A DNA stretch of 64,000 nucleotides from Proteles cristata cristata (GCA_017311185.1 JAESUZ010003399.1:372001-436000); one strand, 5' to 3'. Positions 1-11,588 are shown, counted from the first letter of the stretch. Program-made: numbers and translations. The notes: a model not told the origin generated them from the letters alone.

Positions 1-787
1 CCCGAGGGGAGATAGGGGAGAGCTTTCTAGTGTGAGAAAGATAATCTGAAAATTGGAAGTATGCAAATAAGATTATTAGGTGTTTTCTCAGTGCATGGCT
101 GGGTTTGCACCTTTGATTGACTTCCTGTTGACTGGGCTACTGTACAACTCTATGGGGCAGAGATTAATGTGTAGATTTTATCTGGGAGAGGTGCAAATAA
201 TTTCTGTCCAATGGAAGAGGGGAGAAATAGTCACATAGATTATATATAGGGCCCTGTAGTATGTTATCCAGCTATGTATTTAACTGAGCCGCCTTTATAA
301 CGTTCCTTTATTAAATCATACACAGGTATGCAGCTCCTCAAATTCTCATTTGAACCAATATTAACATCTTAGTGGCTTCCTCACTAATTAATGAGCTGAA
401 TAAATCTTTGGCATGTGTTTACATTTGTACAAGTGCTATGTTTTCTTTAACCTTTTGAACGTTTAGAATATAGCCCTAAGAAGTAACAGAGTATGGGGGC
501 CTGGAAATTTCTCTGGAATCTGGTCACAATTCTCTGAATAGCCTTCCATTTCTATCACTATTCTCTACCCATGGAACCTTTCTGAGAAGGATTCAGTAAC
601 TTCTACTCTTCTCAGGAAAATGTCCAACTCTATCTGCACACGTTAGTACCATCTGGATGGATATCAGACAGCAAGGAAGAGAGAGGAAGTTCGGTGGCTA
701 CTCCTTTGAGTAGATACTCTGACAATAGGATATGGGAGCTCTAATCAGAAGCAGGTGCTGCTCATGACCTGGACTAGCTGTGACTTT
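1..787. other. Unique sequence, no gene or repeat recognised
   Basis: AT-leaning single-copy-looking DNA with stops in all frames. An octamer-like atgcaaat lies at 61-68, but nothing around it supports a promoter. I recognise no interspersed repeat until the L1 fragment begins. Confidence 0.5.
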
Positions 788-1456
788 GAAGTCTGATGAT
801 GTGGAGAAGCAGGCACCCTCCTACACTATTTGTGGGAATGTAAACTGGAGCAGCCCCTCTGGAAAACAGTGTGGAGGTTCCTCAAAGAATGAACAGTAGA
901 ACTCCCCTATGACCCAGCAATAGCACTGCTAGGAATTTACTCAAGGGATACAGGAGTGCTGATGCATAAGGGCACATGTACCCCAATGTTCACAGCAGCA
1001 CTCTCAGCAATAGCCAAAACATGGAAAGAGCATAAGTGTCCATCAACAGACGAATGGATCAAGAAGATGTGGTTTATCTATACGATGGAATACCACACGG
1101 CAATGAGAAAGAATGAAATCTGGCCATTTGTAGCAACGTGGCTGGACCTTGAGGGTGTTATGCTGAGCAAAATAAGTCAGGCAGAGAAGGACAGATATCA
1201 TATGTTTGCACGTATAGGAGGATTAGGAGGAACTTAATGGAGGACCGTGGGGGAGAAGAAGGGGAAAATAGTTGGGGAGAGGGAGGGAGGCAAACCATGA
1301 GAGACTCTTGAATGCTAAGAACAAACTGAGGGCTGATGGGCGTGGGGGGAGGAAAAGGGGGGTGATGGGCATGGAGGAGGGCACTTGTGGGGATGAGCAC
1401 TGGGTGTTATATGGAAACCAACTTGACAATAAACTATTTAAGAAAAAAGAAGTCTG
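788..1456 (+). mobile_element. 5'-truncated carnivore-type L1 (ORF2 end plus 3' UTR) with target-site duplication
   Basis: The insert (796-1448) opens inside ORF2 with gatgtggagaagcagg, passes the typical 'gacccagcaatagcactgctagg' region and ends in a purine-rich 3' UTR, then caataaactatttaagaaaaaa. Its 3' UTR closely matches the L1 tail at 61788-62075 and the reverse complement of 3167-3401, so it belongs to a relatively young carnivore L1 group. An 8-bp direct repeat gaagtctg sits exactly at both edges (788-795 and 1449-1456), as expected of target-primed reverse transcription. With about 650 bp left it cannot move by itself. Confidence 0.9.
956..1237 (+). pseudogene. L1 ORF2 protein, C-terminal remnant
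   Basis: The frame encodes the end of the L1 endonuclease/reverse-transcriptase protein. Visible landmarks are AKTWKEHKCPSTDEWIKKMW, then IYTMEYHTAMRKNEI, then LSKISQAEKDRYHMF, which follow the known C-terminal order of mammalian ORF2p. The endonuclease and reverse-transcriptase domains are absent. The methionine at 956 is an internal codon, not a real start. Upstream, in-frame stops (for example in caaagaatgaacagtag) break what was the same frame. It is a fossil of the mobile element, not a host gene. Confidence 0.85.
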
Positions 1457-1954
1457 TCACTCAGCCCTGAGGTCCTCCTTTACCCTCTCTCCAGATCCGT
1501 TGGATCGGCCATCTGCCTGCAATGACTTGTGTTTGCCACATTCACCTAATGGAGCTCTTACTGCTTGCCCCTCTGGGACAGCTGCCCCCTCACCCCTACC
1601 CCAGAGCTTTGGCCTCCGTGTCCAAGCCTGTGTTCCATCTTCCTCATGTCTGTCCACATAAGACTCTGCTTGGTCTCAGAGAGACATAGAGCTGGTAGCA
1701 CATCTTTTCTTGATAGTTCTTCATGATAAGTTGCTCCTCTGACTTCACCATTATCTACAAAACGTGCTCCATGATTCATTATATGTCTCCTGTGTTTTCT
1801 CCATTTTTCTCTGCGGGGCCTCTTACTTGCTTAGAGTGCCTGAACATCCTGACTTTGTATCACTGAGTAATGCACCTCCTCTTCTCCAGGCCAAGTCTCT
1901 GGGGCTTCAACTCTCCCAGTGCAGAACAGGCCCGTTAAGGTATGTTGCTAAGTA
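1457..1954. other. Unique sequence between L1 and a MIR-like patch
   Basis: Moderately GC-rich sequence with short open frames on both strands (for example 1272-1661 plus, which runs out of the L1 3' UTR). None has recognisable protein features, and I see no repeat family. Confidence 0.45.
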
Positions 1955-2070
1955 ACAGAATGAGGGACTCCCAAGAAATCAAGTCACTTCTCCAGGAGTC
2001 AGACCTGGCTGTGATCAGAGTTTCTGGCCCTCTGAATCGGGACGCCTTTAGCCTCACTCCCCACTACCAC
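1955..2070 (-). repeat. Probable MIR fragment (antisense)
   Basis: The order 'caagtcacttctccaggagtcag', 'gtgatcagagtttctggccctctgaatc', 'gcctttagcctcactcc' resembles the reverse complement of the MIR core and 5' half. It is short and degenerate. Confidence 0.45.
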
Positions 2071-3149
2071 AGGTAGTTGAGTAGGAGGCAGCCCCAGTGA
2101 CTAAGGAAGAATCTGGAAAAGGAGGGGATTTGCAGGGAAGGTGCAAAGTCTGGCTGTGGAGTGGCTCCAGGTGAGGTTCCTCTGAGACATCAGAGTATCA
2201 CGTGAGAGCGTGGGAGACTACAGAAGTCCCTTCAGCATAAAACGTTCTGTTCTTCTTCAGTGATGGGGAGACCCTTCCTCTCATTTAGGCTTCAAGTCAT
2301 TGAAGCCACTTGCTTCTTTCTTGCTAACCCCCTCCTGTTTGGCTCTGAGTTACAAAGAGGCTGAGTGAGGGTCTTGTAAAATAATCAGAAGTTACAGACC
2401 CCTGAGCATGACCTACCGACAGATCCCCAGGCTGGGCTGTGCCCTCAGCAGCCCGTCCCACGTTTTGCACACGTGCTCGCCCCATTCTGTGTGGTCTTGG
2501 CTTCAACGGCCGGACATAAAGCTTCAGCTGCTGTTTCACAGCTTGGATTTTAAAGAGCCCATAAGGAGAGATTGAAACCCGAACGTCTAATGCTGCCTTC
2601 GGATGCACCATCCATCACCCACACAGTCTGCGTGCAGCATTCGTTGCTAGAAAACTGTCCCAAACATGCTTTTTATATCTCACCCCCAACCAGAATGAAC
2701 CACTCAAATGTGCCAACAGCCAGCCAGAGTGTGCAGCTTTATACTGTTGGGCCAGAGCAAATCAAAATAGTTCAAGTTCTAAACCTGCATTATGGGCAGT
2801 GAAATTACCCTAAACTATGTGCCTGGGATTGTAAAAATAATGGTCTGGGGAATCTGAGGCATTTCCTGGGAAATATTTAATTATATATTGTTGAGGCAGA
2901 TAGTTAGTTAAACGTAGTGATTGTGGACCAGACTTATTTGATATAATGTTGACCTGCCAAAGACCAACCTGCACAGAAACCCGTACTGTGCCAGCTCTTT
3001 CGGAGGGAATTTAGAGAGTAAACATTTTCAAAAGAGTGATTAGTAGAAAGATAACAGGGTAGAGAGCTGGGGATTTCACGTCTAGTTTGAGCTTGACTTC
3101 CAACCTGCCATGTGCTGCCGGTAAGACCATTAGATTTTCAAGGCTCCAG
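2071..3149. other. Unique sequence, no feature recognised
   Basis: About 1 kb of sequence with no repeat I can name. Open frames at 2324-2611 (minus) and 2572-2802 (plus) overlap on opposite strands and show no protein signature. Confidence 0.45.
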
Positions 3150-3418
3150 GTTAATGTTTATTTATTAATTTATTTATTTTTTATTATTTTTTTGTTTTTT
3201 TAAGTAGTTTATTGTCAAGTTGGTTTCCATAGAACACCCAGTGCTCATCCCCACAAGTGCCCTCCTCCATGCCCATCACCCCTTCCCTCTCCCCCACCCC
3301 CATCAGCCCTCAGTTTGTTCTCAGCATTCAAGAGTCTCTCATGGCTTGCCTCCCTCTCTCTCCCCAACTATTTTTCCCCTTCTTCTCTCCCATGGTCCTC
3401 CGTTAATGTTTATTTATT
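3150..3418 (-). mobile_element. L1 3' end inserted in the A-tail of an older SINE, with 17-bp TSD
   Basis: Positions 3167-3401 are the reverse complement of the carnivore L1 3' UTR seen at 1170-1445: poly-T, then agtttattgtcaagttgg, then the pyrimidine-rich UTR. The insert is bounded by a perfect direct repeat, gttaatgtttatttatt, at 3150-3166 and 3402-3418. That repeat is also the reverse-complemented tail of the SINE that continues to the right, so the L1 entered the SINE tail and is younger than the SINE. Confidence 0.88.
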
Positions 3419-3595
3419 TTTGAAGGAGAGAGACAGAGCACAAGTGAGGGAAGGACAGAGAAAAGGAGACACAGAATCTGAAGCAGGCTCCAGGCTCCGA
3501 GGTGTCAGCACAGAGCCCCACGTGAGACTTGAAGTCAAGAGCTGTGAAATCAGCCGAAGTCAGATACTTAGACTTTTGAGCCATCTAGGCGCCTC
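3403..3595 (-). repeat. CAN-SINE (antisense), diverged
   Basis: From its tail complement (ttaatgtttatttatttttg) it runs through gaagcaggctccaggctc and gtcagcacagagcccc to the head complement gagccatctaggcgcctc. It has many substitutions (gacttttgagccat for gactgagccac), so it is an older copy. Its tail was later split by the L1 at 3167-3401. Confidence 0.88.
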
Positions 3596-3839
3596 TCAAG
3601 TCCTTAGTTTAATACATAAAGTGAGGCAGTTAGACACTTTCTGGGGCTCCTCTCCATCCTATACTTCATTCTCTGTGTATTTCTACCTATGGCTCTTTTA
3701 AGGAGGAGGAAGAGAGGGTTCCATCTTTGCCCTGCTCCCCTGTCCGCCCCAGTCTTGCTCCCAGATAGATGTTGGCCTTCATCATTGTTAGGAGCTTCCC
3801 TCAGGTGTCTTGCTTCCTTAAAACCAGGTATTTATTGTT

Positions 3840-4070
3840 GGGGCACCTGGGTGGCTCAGTTGGTTAAGCATCTAATTCTTGACATCGAGGTCATGATCTC
3901 ATGTTTTGTGAGTCTGAGCCCCGAGTTGGGCTCTGTGCTGACTGCTTGGATCTCTCTCAGCTCAGGATTCTCTCTCTCCCTCTCTCTCTGTCCCGCCCCA
4001 CTTGCGCACATGAACATGCACTCTCTGTCTCTCTGCCTCTCAAATAAACAAACATAAAAAAACAAACACA
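3840..4070 (+). repeat. CAN-SINE (sense), older copy
   Basis: It starts ggggcacctgggtggctcag, has B-box-like gtgagtctgagcccc, a long CT-rich middle, and a tail of ctcaaataaacaaacataaaaaaac. The middle (actgcttggatctctctcagctcagg) differs from the later subgroups. I see no clear target-site duplication. Confidence 0.9.
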
Positions 4071-4739
4071 AGTAGTATCATTACAATCATCTCATTGTTT
4101 TGGCTGCTTCATATCTGAACATCTCTCCTCTCTATGGGGACCTCCGGTTACTTCCATAGGGACCACCTGAACCTGCTTCCCAGTGCAGAAGCTGCAACAG
4201 TCAGGAACTTGCTGTGAGGACCTCCTTGCTGCTTGGGTGCAGACTTGGGGTCCGCCATTCAACCAGCGTGCCGCGGGCTTAGCCAGTCAGTGAGGGGGGA
4301 CCACAGACAACCGCAGCACGGCAGTGGTGACAGCAGCCCAGCTACGAACTGGGAGGTGGCATTAACAGCATTTGGGTGGCTTCCGGGGGGCCCCTGCGGG
4401 GCGGCAGCAAAGGGGCATCTCCAGCGGATGGCTTCTGAGGCCTGCCTGGGGGCAGGAGTGGGACCCCCCACTCCTGGCGATTCACCAGCAAGTCTACTCT
4501 TAAAGTCCTCCCAGTGATTTTTGCACATTCATTTTGCAAATTTTAATAAGTCCTTTTACGCTTATCTCAGCCAGACTCCCTTTCTTGGGCTCCCATCTAA
4601 GTGCTCTCACGGCCATGGGTGTAGCCAGACAAAACAATGGGGATTCCGTATCACAACCTTTTCCAGAGACCCAGGGCTAGTTCAAATCATAAAATCACTC
4701 TGTTTGAATTCCCATCTCTTTCACTAACGATTGCTTCTT
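4071..4739. other. Unclassified stretch with a GC-rich core
   Basis: The part from about 4220 to 4480 is clearly richer in G+C and CpG than its surroundings. It carries overlapping open frames on both strands (4233-4517 plus, 4259-4528 minus). The frames show no domain and no credible splice or start context. I cannot place it in a repeat family; it could be an old LTR, a small regulatory island or chance. Confidence 0.4.
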
Positions 4740-4985
4740 CAAGAGCAGAGACAATGCCTTATTCGTCTCCACAGTCCTAGAGCCTAATGCTCCATGTCAT
4801 CTGGCATAAAATGAGTTCTATCATAGGACTATCAGCAAAGCGTAACAGGTGTTCAAAGGAACTGCTTAAGGGATTCAAGAAAAACTTATGAGAAGAGTAT
4901 CGTTTAGGTTGGGCCTTAAATAAGTAGGTGCATCTGGAAGGGGCATTCCAATAGAGAGAAAAAATGAGTGTAAAGACACACATTG
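4740..4985. repeat. L2-like fragments
   Basis: 4740-4790 (agagcagagacaatgcc...cctagagcctaatg) resembles a sense L2 3' end. 4885-4980 (ggttgggccttaaataagtaggtgcatctgg, then gggcattccaatagag) resembles antisense L2 sequence. Both are heavily diverged. Confidence 0.5.
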
Positions 4986-6522
4986 GGCCATTCAGGGTAT
5001 TAATTTGATGCTTGTGGTCTACATCAAAGTTTTTCCGCCACCCTCACCTCAGCCCCAGATCTAACAGCCCTACGCTGGTGCTTCCCCAGAAACACCTAGG
5101 CCGGGAGATGCAAATAGGCAAGAGCACTTTCATACATCAAAATAGCTTCCAAAGTTGCAAATCTTAGCTTTAATGAATTAATTAATGAATTAATTAATGC
5201 ATTAATTGACTGCATTAATATCTAAAGGCAGAATTGGCACGTAAAAGCGGGCAGATCGGCAGTATGTAGGCATCTGGTTTGTAAATCAGTCTTGCTAGCT
5301 TGGTTAATGGGAGATTGTCAAAAAAGTTAAAGCCTGTCTATTTTGATGACGACCAATCAAGGCCTCTGAATTGGTAGGACCCAGGAGCAGACTAAGAATG
5401 GAGGGTGACTTACCAAGGAAATGCCATCTCGTGAGAGGTGACAACCTGGGTATTCCAGGAGGCGCTGCCGAGCCGTGTGCAAAAAGATGCCTTTATTTTG
5501 AGCTTTTATATGTGGCGTGGCTAGAAAGTAGCGTTCCTGGAAGAGGGGACGTGTGTGGATAGTGGGACCAGGAGGGGAGCATGGGGGCTTTTGCGGGAAA
5601 ACTTCCCTGAGAAGGCACGCATAACACGCGGGGCAAGAGAGAGGTTTCTAGGCTATGGATTAGAGTGAAAGAAGGTTAGAAAAAGCACTTTCCTGCCACA
5701 GACGTGATCTGAGCGGACTGTTTGTGATCATGGGATACGCAGGGACAAGGTGAGGAAGGGATGTGTCAGGACTGCATGTCAAGTTCAATAGTAGATACAC
5801 ACCCGAGACCCAGAGAGCAGACCCATCGCCTGTGGGACAAAGGGCTGTGATACCAGGGAGACCCTCACTGACTGTGGCTCCACAGGTCGGGTCAAGGCGG
5901 GGTGGGTGCTGAGTGGGACAGCCACTGGTGGTCAGTGCCCTCGGTTCCACCGACACCTCTCACCCACCTCCTGGTCCCGTAGAGTCAGCCCCGGATCCCC
6001 GGGAGGGTGTCCCCACGCCTCTGCTGATCCCTCTCCAGCTTTCTCCAGACTGTACGTCCTGATGCTGGTTCCGTTACCAACAGGTTTCCAGGCCTTTTCC
6101 ATCTTTCAGAAAGAAGTTGGTTGAGACTCTGTACCGACTGACCGCCAACCTCTGCCCCTTCGCCATTTTGGAGACACCTTGGGCTTTATGGGTGTTTCTT
6201 TTTAGTGTTGGTTCGATGGTCATTAAAAGGAAGAGAGATAAAAAGCCTTGCTCAACATGCCCCTTCTTGCATCTCTCATGTAGCCCACACATCAAACTTA
6301 AGAGGCAGGTGCTATTATTCACATGTTACAGACAACTTAGATGCCAGGGCGACAGAGCTGAATTAGAGCCTGCAGTGTCCCCACTGAGTTCCCAAGACAA
6401 GGAGACGGTGATGTGTAGCATCCACATGAGGGTGAGCTGCAGGGGGTTGGGGACAGCAACATGAGGAGTCCTTTGAGAGCAGGGGTGCACCTTAGAGAAG
6501 CTGCTATCACATCACATACATA
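4986..6522. other. Mostly unique sequence with a small AT-rich tandem repeat
   Basis: No gene recognised. A faint MIR-like antisense patch may lie at 6290-6400 (gaggcaggtgctattattcacatgttacag). The frames at 5660-5956 (minus), 5906-6124 (plus) and 6117-6464 (plus) have no protein signature. Confidence 0.4.
5172..5205. repeat. 12-bp tandem repeat (aatgaattaatt, about 2.8 units)
   Basis: The unit aatgaattaatt is repeated at 5172-5183 and 5184-5195 and then degenerates as aatgcattaatt. The motif is rich in TAAT/ATTA cores, but this may be simple-sequence expansion. Confidence 0.75.
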
Positions 6523-6658
6523 GGATTTAAAAATTCCTATGTATGGCTACATCCCAGGCCGATTAAATGAGAATTTCTGGAGGCAAGACCCAGGCATCTG
6601 AAATTGTTTAAGCTCCCCGAGTGATTCCACTAAGGTCAAGTTTAAAAACCAGGGCTTC
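6523..6658. mobile_element. MER5A-like hAT-Charlie DNA transposon remnant
   Basis: The block gccgattaaatgagaatttctgg, acccaggcatctgaaattgttt, aagctccccgagtgattc matches my recall of the MER5A half: agatct/aatctctgg followed by gcatctg...aaagctccccaggtgattc. It is a nonautonomous cut-and-paste element with no coding capacity. Its edges are eroded. Confidence 0.7.
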
Positions 6659-6664
6659 ATGTGG

Positions 6665-6832
6665 CTCTTCTCAATGCCGGTGTGCCCAGGTGTGACCTGG
6701 AGACCCATGGGCTTAGATGCGGTGTTTCTAGGGTGGGACCTGAGAGTCTGACTTCTTACCAGGCTCCTCCCCATGCTGATGCATTTTGTCTCCCACATCA
6801 CACGCTGGGAAGCAAGACCTCAGAGAGGCGTA
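6665..6832. mobile_element. Second MER5-family-like DNA element remnant
   Basis: It contains ggtgtttctagggtgggacctgagagtctgacttcttaccaggctcc followed by catgctgatgcattt. This is the layout of MER5-type elements (ggtggggcctgagaatctg...aacaagctcccaggtgatgctgatg). It lies head-to-tail with the previous copy. Confidence 0.6.
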
Positions 6833-8199
6833 AAGTTCTTTGTTCCAGAATTAACTTGGGAGAAGGTGACCTGGTTCTCCGGGCGGAGTGTTTGTCTGGC
6901 CTGAGCCCATCCTCAGTGTAGCTGCCTCCCCATCACAGGTTCCTGGGTCTCAGAGCTGCTCTGCTGAGTTGGTGGATGTTAGGGACTTCACTTTTCCTCA
7001 CATGTCCCGCCTGGCTGTATTAAAGCTTCCCTGCATTTGGGGGACTGCCAGACGCGTGCAAGGTGAGGAAGAGTCATTCCAGGGGGAAGCCCCCTTAACT
7101 GCGAGTTAGCAGACTCTAATTAGAAGAGGAACATTTCATCTGGAGACTAGAGAAGATTGTTTTCCTTCAATCACAGAATGATTGCCTGGGCAGTAGCAGC
7201 TGCTTATTTCACTGAATGAGTTGGCTTAGACTGCAGACAGGAGGTGCTGGTAAAGGGACAGATGAGGTGACCTCAGAGGTTTCTTATTGCTCCCCACTCG
7301 TCACCAAGTGAAACTTGGACAGCTTTTTCACTTCTGAAACATACCCACATAAAGCAAGTATGAAGATTCCCTCTATTATAAAATACCTGTGTTAGTAGCA
7401 CATTGGCGACCTGCTACTTGGGTCCTACTAATCCATGATGAATGGGCTTTGGACCATCAGGAGGGAAAGCGCTTGAAACCCCGGTGACACAGGAGAAGGA
7501 AGGCAGGTGAAGCGTGGCCCTCACTCGTCTCACCGGGTCGCTGCCCTCTGAATCCTCCACACGGCCCGGGCTGGGTCGGGGAGCAGAAGCAGAGATGGTA
7601 ACAGTGTCTTCATCTTCTCTTACGATACTTTGCAAAATGATGCTACCATATGTGCAGTTATATTTAAATAGCAGATGCAGAAAACTCACAGAGTGGAACA
7701 GTGTAGGAGCATGGTTCCATTTGCAAACGGGTTTCCCAGGGAGAGCTGACTTCCTTGCACGGTTTAGAATATACCGCATCCATTTTGTTTCTAATTGCAG
7801 TGGTTTATATGGCCAGGAGCGTTTAGCGTTTCTCTTTCCGTCCCTCTCTCTCTCTCTGACTGGCTAATGGATGGAATGTGCAGCTCTGAAATAGGCTTAT
7901 GTGAAATTGCTTTTTACACCATTAGGGAGCTGGGATGACCTCTTCAGCAGTGCATCCACAGCAAACACTGGCTGGGATGCTCTCAGTTTTGAAAGGATGG
8001 TGGCAAGGATCTCACTTTACATCAGAGAAATGTCTGAGTAAGCAGAAGCCTTCATATTCTCCTTAACAAAGTGAGGGAGGACCTGGGAGAGGGAGGGGGA
8101 TGCAAAATCAGATAAAGCTTAACAAGAAGAGAAACCACGTCCCTGCTTAACTTAGACACACAGATTCAACTGGGGAAGCCGGCTAGTTGTAGAAGAAGG
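6833..8199. other. Unique sequence, no feature recognised
   Basis: A short (TC)n run sits near 7841-7857. The overlapping opposite-strand frames at 7414-7779 (minus) and 7514-7867 (plus) are shadows of each other with no known domain. Confidence 0.45.
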
Positions 8200-8290
8200 A
8201 GTATAATGATGAATCTGGGTTCACATTTTGTTTCCACAGCTTCCTGGTTGAGAGACTGGGGCAAGTACTTCAAGCTGACTGTGTTCCCAG
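8200..8290 (+). repeat. Probable MIR fragment (sense)
   Basis: The order gaatctgggttcacattttg, ctggttgagagactggggcaagtacttcaagctgactgtgttcc parallels the MIR core (gggttcaaatcc...gtgaccttgggcaagttacttaacctctctgagcc). Only the centre is preserved. Confidence 0.55.
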
Positions 8291-9416
8291 ATCTTGCTAA
8301 GCACAGCAGAGCCCCGGTCCTTCAGGGTTGTGGCCAGAGTACAAAGCGACGGTATCCATAATGAATCCAGTTCACCCTACACAAGCTAGTCATTATTATC
8401 ATTAATTAAATATGATTCATTAGCTCAGCTCCTAGGGGGTAAAACACACCAATTAATTAGAAAGTTGATTACGAGTTTTAAGTCCATATCATACTATGCT
8501 CATTCTATAGTATTAATATTAATGCTGATTCTGTAGTAGCTGGAGAAACAGTTTAAGTTACCGGTATGTCACATGAAATGCCATCAAATTAGACATTGGT
8601 GGGAAGAAGTTTAGATGGGGAATGAGAAATATTAGTTCACACCTATTTAATCATGTACATGTAATGTAAGCTCTGAGTTAAAGCGATCGCCATGGATGTG
8701 TTTGTGATAATGCGGCTGCTTTGATTCTATGGGCGTTTTAATATTCACACGTAATTCATTATTTAAAATAGAAATCACTTTAAATTATCATTAAGGAGAA
8801 GATATTATGGAGAGATGTAACAGAAATTCTTGCTTCTTCCGTGACCATCAGCCCCTTGCTAATACCAGGGTAAGATCTGGGCTTCAGGAAAGGCCCAGGA
8901 TGACATGGTAATTAAGGATTGGAGTAGTAGGGAATTTAAAAAAAAAATAAAATTTACATATAGTTAATGAATATACATTTTATGATATTTATTGGATACC
9001 TGTTACTATACTTATGGTATACATTACAGAAAAAATTAAAAAGAAAAACTGAATGGTTTGTTTTCAGATTTAAAACAGACATCCTTGTCCCCATGCCCAT
9101 AGTGACAGATGTTTCAACACTCACAAGTGCTAGAACTGAGCTGAAGTTTGAGCTTTGGTTAGACTGACCCCCAAAGTCATTCCATCAGAGCCCAGTGTTT
9201 CAAAGAGATGAGGATGTCCGTTAACATCTCTTTGTGGAGATCGCTGTAATAATAATACATACCAGAAAAATGGCAGCATGGTATATGCAAGAGCATTGAG
9301 CGTAGTGTCTGAAATCAAAATACGTGACTGTAAAATTCCTTCTTTCCATATTTCTCCCTGCCCATACCAACAGGGTCCTAAACAGAGAAAGTCACAGAGA
9401 AAGACATTCGTCATAA
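8291..9416. other. AT-rich unique sequence
   Basis: 8370-8560 is dense in TAAT/ATTA motifs (attaattaaat, caattaattag). No repeat family or open frame of note is seen. The frame at 8967-9167 has no signature. Confidence 0.4.
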
Positions 9417-9669
9417 GTTAGCTGAGAATTTCAAAGAATTTTTTTTAATGTTTTATTTATTTCTAAGAGAGAGAGAGAGAGGGAGACAGTGTGAGCAGGG
9501 GAGGGTCAGAGAGAGAGGGAGTCACAGACTCCAGGCTCTGAGCTGGCAGTCAGCACGGAGCCCAACGCGGGGCTCGAACCCACGAACCGCCAGATCATGA
9601 CCTAAGCGAAAGTCGGACGCTTGACCGACTAAGCCACCCAGGCACCCCATGTTAGCTGAGAATTTCAAA
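9417..9669 (-). repeat. Young CAN-SINE (antisense) with perfect 19-bp TSD
   Basis: SINE body 9436-9650. The target-site duplication gttagctgagaatttcaaa is exact at 9417-9435 and 9651-9669. On its own strand it shows the young-subgroup marks: agtcggtcaagcgtccgactttcgctta, gactgccagctcagag, and ctctcttagaaataaataaaa. The exact duplication implies a recent insertion. Confidence 0.96.
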
Positions 9670-10600
9670 TGTTAGCTTCGATGATCAGGAACCAACATTT
9701 TTGAAGGGATTAGAATCTAGTTTATCTGCAAATGATAGGACTTCATAGGACGTGTACATAACTGGCCACTTTCCTCTTCTGTGTCCCACCCATGTGTTGG
9801 GGGTGAGGGGCAGTCGGAATTCCTCATGGGTGCATCGCACAAGCAGAACGTGCTCCAGGGAGCTGCTTACAAGCAGGAGTTAGAGCCAGTGTGGGTTTCC
9901 TGCTCCCACACTCTCTTCAAGGAGCAGGTGGGTGGTGAGTCCCAGAACCTCCCTCAGTGTGGCAAAATGCAAATGAAAGGGAACCTGTGACTTGCTTCTA
10001 CAGAATGCAGCCTGGCGGCTGGGTGGAGTCCCCATCCAGCCTGGCACTGGAGTGGGAGCACTCACAGAGGCATCTGCATGGCATTGGGAGAGCCTCACAG
10101 ATGTGTCAACATGTCCCGAGCCTTTGCTCTTTGCCAGTGGAGATGAGAGCCAATGGAATGGTCTTTCTAGTTATGACACAGACTGTACCTGTTCCAAAGC
10201 AGAGATGATGGCTGGACAGTGGACCTAGCAGGGGCCAAAGGGCCATTAACGAAGATGAGCAGGGACAGAGCTCTGTTCAGAGGGATGCCTATGGAGGGTG
10301 CGGTCTGACCTGAGCAGACCACCTTCCTCCAGATGTTATGTGAAAGGTTAGCAGACCAGGGGTTCTATAAGCCCATGTTGGAAGGGAGAAGAAAGGAAGG
10401 GGGGGGAATATCTGAATTTACTGACAGACTGAAAAAAGAGATCAGAAGGGACTGAATTGTCCTTGAATTGGTGAGGTTTACTTTTCAGTGACAGGTGGAA
10501 CTGCAAGCCCAAGATGGATATTAAGCTAAACTGTAGAAGAATAAAGTAGTATGTTTTTCATATCTAAGTCCGTGATTTAAAAACACAGCCAGCCAGCCAC
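9670..10600. other. Unique sequence, no feature recognised
   Basis: Open frames at 9781-9990, 9957-10208 and 9992-10228 overlap in different frames and carry no recognisable domain. No repeat identified. Confidence 0.4.
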
Positions 10601-10792
10601 AAGGGTGCTTGGGTGGCACCTGGCTCTTGATTTCACCTCAAGTCAAGATTCCAGGGTTGTGGGATCAAGTCCCACATTGGGCTCCACACTGGGTGTAGAT
10701 TCTTTCCCTCTCTCTCTGCCCCTCCCCTGCTTATGCATGCTCTCCCTCTCTTTCTCTCCCCAAAATGAATAAATATCTTTTTTAAAAGTGCT
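10601..10792 (+). repeat. CAN-SINE (sense), older and partly deleted
   Basis: agggtgcttgggtggc is followed directly by acctggctcttgatttc, so part of the A-box region (normally ctcagttggttaagcgtc) is missing. The remainder (gggatcaagtcccacattgggctccacactgggtgtag, CT-rich block, aatgaataaatatc) is of an older CAN-SINE type. Confidence 0.85.
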
Positions 10793-11588
10793 AAGTATCA
10801 AATATCAAAACAATTATTCAAAATACTGAGGCATGCTCAAAAGGAGGAAGAGAACAGATTTTAACATCAATACCAGAGAGTAGAAAGACTGTAATGCCTA
10901 AGCAGTGGACTTCTTTTAGCACCAAGACAATGCCCAGAGCTATCAATAGGACCTGGGCCTTAGAAGTTGGTGGCTCACACAGACGCTATCAGTCTTGATT
11001 TGAGCCGGCTGGAGAGGAGAAGATGGCATTCCTGTAAAAGGGTAGGATCCAGGAATGATCAGTGCTTCAATGGAATGTACTAGAAAAACCACATATGAGG
11101 ACTGGAGAAGCCAAAAGGAGGCTTACCATTTGCCCAGGGCTCTGGATGGGGGTGAACCGTCTCCACTAAGGAATCAGGCTCATGCCTGTGAGCAGCGTGG
11201 CATCTAATGCACAACGGAGAGAGGTGCAGAGAAGTGACCGTGGAATCCAGTGCAGGGACATTCCAAGCCCTAGGGCAACAGCAAACACATATAAAATGGC
11301 TCCATAGGAATATCAGGAAGGTATGGTGTAGGGGACACCCACAGAAATCCCAGACCCTGCTGAAGAGAGCTTATATAACAAAATTATGCACCATTTGAGA
11401 ACATGAACAACCGTGACAGACAGTCAGCCAAAGCAATAAACACGAAATTTGTGCCCTAGGGTCTGAAACAGAATAATCTGAAAGAAACCATAAAATCAGA
11501 TGTTAAAAATGATTAAAAATACAAAACTAGAATTCATAGTGAAAGCACACGGATACCATGATATGAAATGAATTCTAAATACAAATGA
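10793..11588. other. Unique sequence, no feature recognised
   Basis: A-rich sequence with no gene. The frame at 11207-11398 has no known features. Confidence 0.4.

Noticed and set aside
796..1448. Possible functional L1
   Set aside because: Only the last part of ORF2 and the 3' UTR remain; ORF1, the endonuclease and the reverse transcriptase are absent.
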